A stretch of DNA of 64,000 nt from Catellatospora bangladeshensis. Lineage in GTDB: Bacteria > Actinomycetota > Actinomycetes > Mycobacteriales > Micromonosporaceae. Location: NCBI RefSeq assembly GCF_016862575.1, contig NZ_BONF01000002.1, positions 102,193 through 166,192 of the forward strand. The letters are read 5' to 3'. Below are positions 8,060 to 15,367 of this stretch, piece by piece; position 1 is the stretch's first letter, and every line of letters begins with the position of its first letter. The translations under genes and the position numbers were made by a program. The notes under the pieces are model-generated. The model was not told where the DNA came from and did not search any database. It was given only the letters and a program-made list of their open reading frames with translations.

Positions 8060-8109
8060 TTGAGCGGACGCTCAATACTTGCTAGGCTCAGTCTTGATCG
8101 ACCGCTCAA
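8060..8109 (+). promoter_or_regulatory. tetR promoter with two palindromic operators
   Basis: Two 16-bp sites of the form TTGAGCG-n2-CGCTCAA (8060-8075, perfect; 8094-8109, one mismatch) lie 34 bp apart. Between them is a -10 hexamer TAGGCT (8083-8088), and the first site supplies a -35 TTGAGC at a 17-bp spacing. The second site covers the predicted transcription start. The same layout recurs before the SRPBCC gene at 9916. The natural ligand-binding candidate is the adjacent TetR protein, regulating itself. Confidence 0.85.
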
Positions 8110-8199
8110 ATGTGTGGCGCGGGACGTGTTTCCTGGTGGGACCGTCCTGACCCGACACCGCCGCCGCCTCGGCCTGTTTTGTCAGACCGGTGCGAGACA

Positions 8200-8281
8200 G
8201 TCTGCGCGTCCCGCAGTCGGGGACGCGACAGACATCGGGCGGTGCCGGTCACAAGTAACGGGGGGTGACCGGCACCGCCCG
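8200..8281 (+). promoter_or_regulatory. Two strong tandem hairpins in the tetR 5' leader
   Basis: Hairpin 1 (8200-8233) has CGCGTCCC/GGGACGCG plus an outer GTCTG/CAGAC helix. Hairpin 2 (8236-8281) has perfect 17-bp arms beginning CGGGCGGTGCCGG with a 12-nt loop. They lie 2 nt apart within the roughly 230-nt untranslated leader. No U tract follows. They may stabilise or attenuate the message; no riboswitch class recognised. Confidence 0.65.
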
Positions 8282-8328
8282 CTTCGCGCGCCATGCCGCG
8301 CGCCGGGCCGCGTCTTCGAGGGAGTGCC

Positions 8329-8964
8329 ATGTCCGACACCAAGCAGCGCCTGCTCGACGGTGCCATGGACACCCTGCGCAGGCAGGGCATCGCCGGGGTG
8401 TCCGCGCGCAACATCGCGGCCGCCGCCGGGGTCAACCAGGCGCTGATCTTCTATCACTACGGCAGCGTCGACGACCTGCTGGTGAGGGCGTGCATGGCGG
8501 CCACCGCGGACCGCGTGGACGCGTACCGGCAGCGCTTCGCCGCGGTGGGTTCGCTGCGCGAGCTGCTCGACGTGGGCCGGGCCCTGCACGAGGAGGAGCG
8601 CGAGCTGGGCAACGTCGCGGTGCTCGCGCAGATGCTGGCCGGTGCGCAGCACGACGAGAAGCTGGCCCGGGTCACCGCGGACGCGCTCGCCCAGTGGACC
8701 GGCGAGATCGAGACGGTGCTGCGCCGGGTGCTGGCCGGCTCCCCGTTCGCCGAGATGGCCGACGTGCCGGGGCTGGCCCGTGCGGTCTCCGTCTCGTTCG
8801 TCGGGCTGGAGCTGTACGAGGGGGTCGACCGCGACGGCGCCCGGCGGGCCATGGACGCGCTGGAGCAGCTCGGCCTGCTGCTGGAGATCGTGGAGGAGCT
8901 GGGCCCGGTGGCCCGCCGCGCGCTGCGGAGCAAGATCAACAAGGCGGCCGCGCGCCGCCCCTGA
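8329..8964 (+). CDS. TetR-family transcriptional regulator
   Basis: 211 aa. The N-terminal helix-turn-helix (KQRLLDGAMDTLRRQG, VSARNIAAAAGVNQALIFYHY, residues about 4-47) is typical of TetR; the rest is the helical ligand and dimer domain. The ATG has GAGGGAG upstream. Two palindromes flank its promoter and an identical pair flanks the promoter of the SRPBCC/DUF4166 operon 1.6 kb downstream, so it is probably an autorepressor that also controls that operon. The ligand is unknown. Confidence 0.9.
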   Translation: MSDTKQRLLDGAMDTLRRQGIAGVSARNIAAAAGVNQALIFYHYGSVDDLLVRACMAATADRVDAYRQRFAAVGSLRELLDVGRALHEEERELGNVAVLAQMLAGAQHDEKLARVTADALAQWTGEIETVLRRVLAGSPFAEMADVPGLARAVSVSFVGLELYEGVDRDGARRAMDALEQLGLLLEIVEELGPVARRALRSKINKAAARRP

Positions 8965-9012
8965 GCCGGGCCGCCTGTGGGACCTGAGCAGGCCCCGGGC
9001 TAGTCTCGCAGC

Positions 9013-9774
9013 GTGGCGACCGCACTGGTGATCGAGAACGACCCGACCGACGACCTGCGCCGGCTCGGCGGCTGGCTGACCGGGGCCGGGCTGGAGCTGG
9101 CCGTGCTCCGCCCGCACGCGGGCGACCCGCTGCCCGACGACCTGACCGGGTACGCGGCGTTCGTGGTGCTCGGCGGCGAGCAGGACGCGTTCCCCACCGG
9201 TGGCGCGCCCGGCGCGCCCTGGTTCCCGAAGCTGGAGTCGCTGCTGCGCAAGGCGGTGAAGCACCGGGTGCCGACGCTGGGCGTCTGCCTGGGCGGCCAG
9301 CTGCTCGCGCAGGCCCACGGCGGCACGGTCGAGCGCTCCACCAGCGGCCCGGAGATCGGCGCCCGCCTGGTCGCCCGGCGGGACGTCGCCGAGTCCGACC
9401 CGCTGTGGTGGGCGGTGCCGTTCGCGCCGGACGTGGTGCAGTACCACTTCGACGAGATCACCGAGCTGCCGCTCGGGGCGACCCTGCTGGCCGCCTCGCC
9501 GCGCTACCCGCACCAGGCGTTCCGGGTCGGCGACCGGGCCTGGGGCACCCAGTTCCACATCGAGTGCGATCTCGACATGTTCGCGGACTGGGTGGAGGGG
9601 AACCGGTCCTGGATGGAGGAGCAGGGCTGGGACGCGGACGGGCTGATCGCCGGGGTCGAGGCCACCCTGGACGACGTCGCCGAGGTCTGGGAGCCGTTCG
9701 CCCGCCGCTTCGCCGAGCTGGCCCTGGGCACCCTGCCCGAGGCCGGCCGCCGCGAGCTGCCGCTGCTGAGCTGA
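9013..9774 (+). CDS. Class I glutamine amidotransferase-like protein
   Basis: A 253-aa stand-alone GATase1 domain. The nucleophile Cys92 is in LGVCLGGQLLA and the His182/Glu184 pair in TQFHIE, completing the triad. It resembles GuaA-like and gamma-glutamyl-hydrolase-like domains not fused to a synthetase. The start is GTG, 48 bp behind tetR on the same strand, so it may share the tetR transcript. Reaction and partner are unknown. Confidence 0.85.
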   Translation: MATALVIENDPTDDLRRLGGWLTGAGLELAVLRPHAGDPLPDDLTGYAAFVVLGGEQDAFPTGGAPGAPWFPKLESLLRKAVKHRVPTLGVCLGGQLLAQAHGGTVERSTSGPEIGARLVARRDVAESDPLWWAVPFAPDVVQYHFDEITELPLGATLLAASPRYPHQAFRVGDRAWGTQFHIECDLDMFADWVEGNRSWMEEQGWDADGLIAGVEATLDDVAEVWEPFARRFAELALGTLPEAGRRELPLLS

Positions 9775-9851
9775 CCCGGTAACGCGGGCGCAGGCCCCGT
9801 CCAGACCGGTTTGCCGGGTGGGGGGGCTTCTTGCTGCCCGGACACAAGCAC

Positions 9852-9900
9852 TTGAGCAATCGCTCAAATCTGCTAGCCTCTGTCTTGAGCGAACGCTCAA
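9852..9900 (+). promoter_or_regulatory. Promoter of the SRPBCC/DUF4166 operon with two TetR-type operators
   Basis: Sites TTGAGCAATCGCTCAA (9852-9867) and TTGAGCGAACGCTCAA (9885-9900) are 33 bp apart. TTGAGC (9852) serves as -35 and TAGCCT (9874-9879) as -10 with a 16-bp spacer. The site sequence, spacing and -10 context (TGCTAGnCTC) match the tetR promoter, which strongly suggests one regulator for both. Confidence 0.85.
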
Positions 9901-9915
9901 AAGGTGGAGGAGGCC

Positions 9916-10647
9916 GTGGTGGGCCGCTTGCTGTACATCGAGACGACGATCCGCGCCGACCTCGACACGGTGTGGACGGCGTCGCAGGACCCGGCGCGGC
10001 ACGAGCGCTGGGACGCCCGCTTCAGCGAGATCCGCTACCTGCCGGAGATCCCGGGCACGCCCCGGCGCTTCCGGTACGCCACCCGGGTGCTGCCCGGTCT
10101 GGTGATCAGCGGGACCGGCGTGTTCGCGGGGGAGCGCCGCCGCCCCGACGGCACCCGCACCAGCGCGCTGCGCTTCGCCTCCGGCCACCCGCTGACCCTG
10201 ATCCGAGACGGCGCGGGCTGGTGGCGTTACGTGCCCTCCCCGTCCGGCGTGCGCTTCCTGACCGGATACGACTACACCCCGGGCTGGGGACGGCTCGGCC
10301 CGCTCGCCGACCTGGCCTTCCGCCCGCTCTTCGGCTGGCTCACCGCCTGGTCCTTCGACCGGCTGCGGCTCTGGCTGGAGCGCGGCATCACGCCCCGCCG
10401 GGCACTGTGGCACGCGCTCGGCGAGACCGCCGCACGAGTGGCCGGGAGCCTGACCGCGGCAGCCGTCGCCGCTGCGATCGGCGCGCCCGCGGGAACCGCG
10501 GCGTTCGCGGCGGTGCTCACCGCGTGCCTGCTCGCGCTCGTCCCGCCGCTTCCCGGCACCCCCGCCGCGCGCCGCTGCCTGCGCCGGCCCCCTGACCGTG
10601 TGGCCGCCACCGCGCCCGCCACCCTCACCCTCCTGGAGACGCCATGA
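9916..10647 (+). CDS. SRPBCC (polyketide cyclase/START-like) family protein with C-terminal hydrophobic segments
   Basis: 243 aa. The first 150 residues look like an SRPBCC lipid- or ligand-binding fold (ETTIRADLDTVWTASQDPARHERWDARFSEIRYLP). The C-terminal third contains hydrophobic stretches (VAGSLTAAAVAAAIGAPAGTAAFAAVLTACLLALVPPLP in two pieces) that may reach the membrane. The start is one of two adjacent GTG codons behind GGAGGAGG. The stop overlaps the next ATG by 4 bp, so the pair is translationally coupled. Function unknown; induction through the TetR double operator is likely. Confidence 0.72.
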   Translation: MVGRLLYIETTIRADLDTVWTASQDPARHERWDARFSEIRYLPEIPGTPRRFRYATRVLPGLVISGTGVFAGERRRPDGTRTSALRFASGHPLTLIRDGAGWWRYVPSPSGVRFLTGYDYTPGWGRLGPLADLAFRPLFGWLTAWSFDRLRLWLERGITPRRALWHALGETAARVAGSLTAAAVAAAIGAPAGTAAFAAVLTACLLALVPPLPGTPAARRCLRRPPDRVAATAPATLTLLETP

Positions 10648-11324
10648 CCTCGATCTTCCAGCAAGCGCTCGGTGCCGAGTTCGACCGGCTGCACCCCGAG
10701 CTGCGGCGCCGCTTCGGCTTCGCCAGCGCCGACCGGACCGCCTGCATCGGCACCGGGGTGATGGACGAGATCTGGCGCGGGCGCGCGTTCACGGTGCCGT
10801 TCCTGCACCTGGGCGCGACCCGGAACATCCTGTTCCCGGAGCGCGGGCGGGACGTGCCGTTCACCATCGAGAACTACGCCTACCAGGACGGGTACGGCCG
10901 GGAGACGGTCACCTTCGTGCGTACGTTCGAGCTGCCCGGGGTGCGCCGCCGCTTCGACGCGACGATGATCTACAGCCCGCTGCGCGGCCGGGTCATCGAC
11001 TACCTCGGCACCCACCAGCACGTCGCCGTCGACCTGGACCTGAGCGTGGACGGCTCCGGCGGCCTGCACATCCGCACCGGCAGCCAGCGCTTCTACGAGG
11101 GGCTGATCGGCGCCCGGCTGCCGCTGGCGCTGTCCGGCACCGCGGACGTGCACGAGTGGTACGACGATCAGGCGCAGTGCTTCCGGATCCAGGTGACCGT
11201 GGCCAACGGCCGCTTCGGCCCGCTCTTCGGCTACCGGGGCAGCTTCACGGCCGCGTACCTGACCGCCGAGGAGGCCCAGGCCCCGGCCTCCGTCCGCCCG
11301 GTCCGCGAGACGAGCCGCGATTGA
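10644..11324 (+). CDS. DUF4166-family protein
   Basis: 226 aa of the DUF4166 type (related to the C-terminal part of Bacillus YndJ): FGFASADRTACIGTGVMDEIWRG, MIYSPLRGRVIDYLGTHQH (shown in part) and a C-terminal GPLFGYRGSF block. No catalytic residues are known for the family and no transmembrane segment is evident. Second gene of the operon; the 4-bp ATGA overlap with the SRPBCC gene suggests the two proteins work together. Confidence 0.75.
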   Translation: MTSIFQQALGAEFDRLHPELRRRFGFASADRTACIGTGVMDEIWRGRAFTVPFLHLGATRNILFPERGRDVPFTIENYAYQDGYGRETVTFVRTFELPGVRRRFDATMIYSPLRGRVIDYLGTHQHVAVDLDLSVDGSGGLHIRTGSQRFYEGLIGARLPLALSGTADVHEWYDDQAQCFRIQVTVANGRFGPLFGYRGSFTAAYLTAEEAQAPASVRPVRETSRD

Positions 11325-11343
11325 CCTGCGTGGCGGCCCAGAC

Positions 11344-11396
11344 GTTAAGAAGGGCACCTTCATCTACGGAAAGCGATTAGAAGGTGCCCTTCCTTT
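11344..11396 (-). repeat. Palindrome family A, copy 1
   Basis: A 53-bp inverted repeat with outer arms GTTAAGAAGGGCACCTTC and GAAGGTGCCCTTCCTTT. The interior loop (CTACGGAAAGCG) is in the reverse orientation relative to copies 2, 5, 6 and 8. It begins 20 bp behind the DUF4166 stop and ends 51 bp before glnE, so it may end transcription there. Confidence 0.88.
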
Positions 11397-11447
11397 CGTC
11401 GGGTGGTGCGTGGTGTCTTGGGGGTGGCGCGCCGATAACCTGAGCGG

Positions 11448-14423
11448 GTGGCGGGAATCGGGCGGCTGGCACGGTACGGCTTCACGTTGTCGTCGACGGG
11501 CCCCGACCCGGCGGTGCTGCTGGGCGCGAGCGGGCTGCACCTGTGGGACGCGGTCGCGCAGCGGCCGGTCGACGAGGAGAGCGCGCTCATCCTGGAGCAG
11601 CTCGGCCGGGCCGCCGACCCCGACCTCGCGCTGCGCCAGCTGCACCGCATCGCCGAGCGGGAGGCGGGCGGCGGCAAGGGGGTCGTCGAGCGGCTGGGCG
11701 CCGACGAGGACCTGCGGATCCGGCTGCTCACGGTGCTCGGCGCCTCGTCGGCGCTGGGCGACCAGCTCGCCGCGCAGGCGGGGCAGTGGCAGGTGCTGAC
11801 CCGGACCGTGCCGCCGCGCTACGAGGTGCACAGCGGGCTGGCCGACGTGCCGTCGCTGCGGGCCGGCTACCAGCGCGGGCTGCTGCGGATCGCGGCGGCG
11901 GACCTGGCCGACGGGGCCGACGTCGAGGCGACGATGGCCGAGGTCACCGCACTCGCCGACGCGACGCTGCGGGCGGCGTACCGGATCGCGCTGGGCCGGG
12001 TCGGGCCGGAGCGGCCGAAGCTGGCCGTGATCGCGATGGGCAAGTGCGGCGGGGACGAGCTGAACTACGTGTCCGACGTGGACGTCATCTTCGTCGCTGC
12101 CGAGGACGAGGACCTGGCCGCGGGCACCACCGTCGCCGCCGCGCTGATGGAGATCTGCGGGCAGGTGGCCTGGCCGGTGGACGCCGCGCTGCGGCCCGAG
12201 GGCGGGCGCGGCCCCCTGGTGCGTACGCTGGCCAGCCACCTCGTCTACTACAAGCGCTGGGCCCGGACCTGGGAGTTCCAGGCGCTGCTCAAGGCGCGGC
12301 CGGTGGCCGGGGACGCGAGCCTGGGCAAGGCCTGGCTGGCCGCGTTGCAGCCGCTGATCTGGCACGCCGCCGAGCGGCCGGAGGCGGTCGAGGACGTGCG
12401 GGCCATGCGCCGCCGCATCATCGAGCAGGTGCCGCGCGCCGAGCTGGACCGGGAGATCAAGCGCGGTCCGGGCGGCCTGCGCGACATCGAGTTCGCGGTG
12501 CAGCTGCTGCAGCTCGTGCACGGCCGCGGCGACGAGACGCTGCGCTCGGGCAACTCGCTCAAGGCGCTGCGCGCGCTGGTCGAGGGCGGCTACGTGGGGC
12601 GCGGCGACGGCGAGGCGCTCAGCGCCGCGTACCGCTTCCTGCGCAACGTCGAGCACCGGCTGCAGCTGCAGCGGCTGCGGCGTACCCACACCGTGCCCGC
12701 CGACGACGGCGGCGCGGGCACCGCGGCGCTGCGCTGGCTGGCCCGCGCCATGAACTACAAGCGGGAGGAGCCCGCGCTGGGGACGGGCCGCGGCCGGGAG
12801 GGCGCGGGGCTGGACCCCATCGCCGCGTTCCGCGCCGACTGGGTCACCCACGCCGCCGAGGTACGCCGCCTGCACGCGAAACTGCTCTACCGCCCCCTGC
12901 TGGCGGCCGTGGCGCGGGTGCCGGCCGACGGCCTGTCGCTGCGCCCCGACGCCGCCCGCAAACGCCTGGAGCTGCTCGGTTACGCCGATCCGGCCGGTGC
13001 GCTGCGGCACCTGGAGGCGCTCACCACGGGCGTGTCCCGCACCGCGGCGATCCAGCGCACGCTGCTGCCGGTGCTGCTGGCCGAGTTCGCCGACGCGCCC
13101 GCCCCGGACGCCGGGCTGCTGGCGTACCGGCAGGTCTCCGACACCCTCGGCAGCACCCCGTGGTACCTGCGGCTGCTGCGCGACGAGGGGCCGGTGGCGC
13201 TGCGGCTGGCCCGGGTGCTGGACAGCTCGCGCTACCTCACCGAGCTGCTGACCCGCGACCCGGAGGCGCTGCGGCTGCTGGCCGACGAGGGCGAGCTGAG
13301 CCTGCGCACCCGGCAGTCGCTGCTGGACGGCACGGCCGCGGCCGCGGCCCGGCACCCCGACCCGCGGGCCGCCGTGGCGGCGGTGCGCGCGATGCGGCGG
13401 CGCGAGCTGTTCCGTATCGGCAGCGCCGACCTGCTCAGCGGCGCGGGCGAGCTGGCCCCGGGCAAGACCGTCGACATCACCGGGGTGGGGCAGGGGCTGG
13501 CCGATCTCACCGACGCCACCATCGCGGCCGCGCTGGCGGTGGCCCGGCAGGCCGCGGGCGTGCCGGACGAGCTGCGCTTCGCGGTGATCGGCATGGGCCG
13601 CCTCGGCGGGGCGGAGCTGAGCTACCCCAGCGACGCCGACGTGCTGTTCGTCTACCAGCCCGCGCCCGGCATGAAGGACGACGAGGCCAACGGCGCGGCT
13701 TTGGCGGTCGCCGAGCAGCTGCGCACCCTGCTGTCCGCTCCGGCGCCCGACCCGCCGCTGGGCATCGACGCCGACCTGCGCCCGGAGGGGCGGCAGGGTC
13801 CGCTGGTCCGCAGCCTCGCCGCCTACCAGCGCTACTACGCGAACTGGTCGCAGGTGTGGGAGGCGCAGGCGCTGCTGCGCGCCCGGCCGGTGGCAGGCGA
13901 CCCGGAGCTGGCCGCCGAGTTCACCGCGCTGATCGACCCGGTGCGCTACCCGCTCGACGGGCTGCGCCGGGAGCAGATCACCGAGATCCGGCGGATCAAG
14001 GCACGGGTGGAGAACGAGCGGCTGCCCCGCGGCGCCGACCCGCTCACCCACACCAAGCTCGGCCGGGGCGGCATCGCCGACGTCGAGTGGACGGTCCAGC
14101 TGTGGCAGCTGCGGCACGGTCACGAGGTGGCCGGCCTGCGCACGCCGCGTACGCTCGACGCGCTGGCCGCCGCCCACGCGGCGGAACTGGTGTCCGTCGA
14201 GGACGCCGAGGTGCTGGCCGCGGCGTGGACGCTGTGCTCGCGGGTGCGCAACGCGCTGACCCTGATCCGCGGCCGGGCCGCCGACCAGCTGCCCCGGCAC
14301 GGCGTGGACCTGGCCGGGGTGGCCCGCATGCTGACCGGCGGCGACCCGGGGGAGTTCCTGGACGAGTACCTCAAGACCACCCGCCGCGCCCGCGCCGCCG
14401 TGGAACGGCTGTTCCTCGCCTAG
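11448..14423 (+). CDS. glnE: Bifunctional glutamine synthetase adenylyltransferase/deadenylase
   Basis: A 991-aa GlnE. It attaches AMP to, and removes it from, a tyrosine of GlnA according to nitrogen supply. Two nucleotidyltransferase domains are present: the N-terminal one with GKCGGDELNYVSDVDVIF (from about residue 196) and the C-terminal one with GRLGGAELSYPSDADVLF (from about 715), each followed by a helical domain. Length is normal for the family. The GTG start lies 10 bp after a weak GAGCGG. Its substrate GlnA is encoded 4 kb downstream on the other strand, and Tyr405 of that protein keeps the target motif. Confidence 0.97.
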   Translation: MAGIGRLARYGFTLSSTGPDPAVLLGASGLHLWDAVAQRPVDEESALILEQLGRAADPDLALRQLHRIAEREAGGGKGVVERLGADEDLRIRLLTVLGASSALGDQLAAQAGQWQVLTRTVPPRYEVHSGLADVPSLRAGYQRGLLRIAAADLADGADVEATMAEVTALADATLRAAYRIALGRVGPERPKLAVIAMGKCGGDELNYVSDVDVIFVAAEDEDLAAGTTVAAALMEICGQVAWPVDAALRPEGGRGPLVRTLASHLVYYKRWARTWEFQALLKARPVAGDASLGKAWLAALQPLIWHAAERPEAVEDVRAMRRRIIEQVPRAELDREIKRGPGGLRDIEFAVQLLQLVHGRGDETLRSGNSLKALRALVEGGYVGRGDGEALSAAYRFLRNVEHRLQLQRLRRTHTVPADDGGAGTAALRWLARAMNYKREEPALGTGRGREGAGLDPIAAFRADWVTHAAEVRRLHAKLLYRPLLAAVARVPADGLSLRPDAARKRLELLGYADPAGALRHLEALTTGVSRTAAIQRTLLPVLLAEFADAPAPDAGLLAYRQVSDTLGSTPWYLRLLRDEGPVALRLARVLDSSRYLTELLTRDPEALRLLADEGELSLRTRQSLLDGTAAAAARHPDPRAAVAAVRAMRRRELFRIGSADLLSGAGELAPGKTVDITGVGQGLADLTDATIAAALAVARQAAGVPDELRFAVIGMGRLGGAELSYPSDADVLFVYQPAPGMKDDEANGAALAVAEQLRTLLSAPAPDPPLGIDADLRPEGRQGPLVRSLAAYQRYYANWSQVWEAQALLRARPVAGDPELAAEFTALIDPVRYPLDGLRREQITEIRRIKARVENERLPRGADPLTHTKLGRGGIADVEWTVQLWQLRHGHEVAGLRTPRTLDALAAAHAAELVSVEDAEVLAAAWTLCSRVRNALTLIRGRAADQLPRHGVDLAGVARMLTGGDPGEFLDEYLKTTRRARAAVERLFLA

Positions 14424-14511
14424 GGCTCGCGCGCCCGCCGCGCCTGAACGCTCGTTGAACCGGTACGCGGCCTGCGAGCGACTTCCGGCAAACGTGCTCT
14501 AGGGTGATCGC

Positions 14512-15300
14512 GTGACGCTGTACGTGGTCGGTGACGTGCACGGGCACCTCGCGCCGCTGACCGGAGCGCTGCGTGAGGCGGGCCTGCTCGACGAGGCAGG
14601 CGCCTGGTGCGGCGGTGCCGCGCGCCTGTGGTTCCTGGGTGACCTGACCGATCGCGGTCCGGACGGGATCGGCGTGATCGATCTGATCCGGCGCCTGCAG
14701 GCCGAGGCGGCCGCGGCGGGCGGCGAGGTCGGCTGCGTGATCGGCAACCACGACATGCTGCTGTACGGCAGCCGCTTCATCCCGGAGTCGCCGGTCACCG
14801 AGGTGCGCACGATCATCCAGGTGTGGGCGCTGAACGGCGGCCAGGAGCACGACCTGGACCGGCTCGACGAGGAGCGGGCCGGCTGGCTGGCCGGGCTGCC
14901 CGCGATCGCGCTGGTCGACGAGCACCTGCTGCTGCACGCCGACACCATGGCCTATCTGGAGTTCGGCGGCGACCTCACCGAGATCAACTTGACGCTGCGC
15001 CGGATCATGCGGGAGCGCGACGCGGCCACGTTCGGCCGCAACACCCGGCTGCTGTTCCGCCGCTTCGAGTTCCTGGAGCACAACGACGGCGTGGCGAATG
15101 CCCGTACGCTGCTGGAACGGCTCGGTGGGCGGCGGATCGTGCACGGCCACTCCACCATCCCGGAGACCTTCGGCGTGCCCCCGGCAGCGGTCCAGGGCCC
15201 CATCACCTACGCCGACGGCCTGGTCATGGCCGTGGACACCGGGATCTCGCTGGGCGCGCCGTGCCTCGTCATCCCGCTCGCCGCGCCGCAACCCGCCTAA
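14512..15300 (+). CDS. PPP-family metallophosphoesterase
   Basis: 262 aa. The dinuclear-metal phosphoesterase blocks are all present: GDVHGH near residue 7, GDLTDRGPD near 43, GNHD near 79 and the late VHGHS. The family includes serine/threonine phosphatases and diadenosine polyphosphate hydrolases; which applies is not clear. GTG start; soluble. It ends 5 bp before a family A palindrome shared with the convergent penicillin-acylase gene. Confidence 0.87.
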   Translation: MTLYVVGDVHGHLAPLTGALREAGLLDEAGAWCGGAARLWFLGDLTDRGPDGIGVIDLIRRLQAEAAAAGGEVGCVIGNHDMLLYGSRFIPESPVTEVRTIIQVWALNGGQEHDLDRLDEERAGWLAGLPAIALVDEHLLLHADTMAYLEFGGDLTEINLTLRRIMRERDAATFGRNTRLLFRRFEFLEHNDGVANARTLLERLGGRRIVHGHSTIPETFGVPPAAVQGPITYADGLVMAVDTGISLGAPCLVIPLAAPQPA

Positions 15301-15305
15301 GACAG

Positions 15306-15357
15306 AAGGAAGGGCACCTTCTTATCGCTTTGCGATGTAGAAGGTGCCCTTCCTAAC
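15306..15357 (+). repeat. Palindrome family A, copy 2
   Basis: Arms AAGGAAGGGCACCTTCTTA and TAGAAGGTGCCCTTCCT with an apical helix ATCGC/GCGAT around TTT. Other copies have ACGC/GCGT at that helix, so both strands changed together. It lies in the 67-bp gap between convergent genes. Confidence 0.9.
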
Positions 15358-15367
15358 CAGGCCCTGG

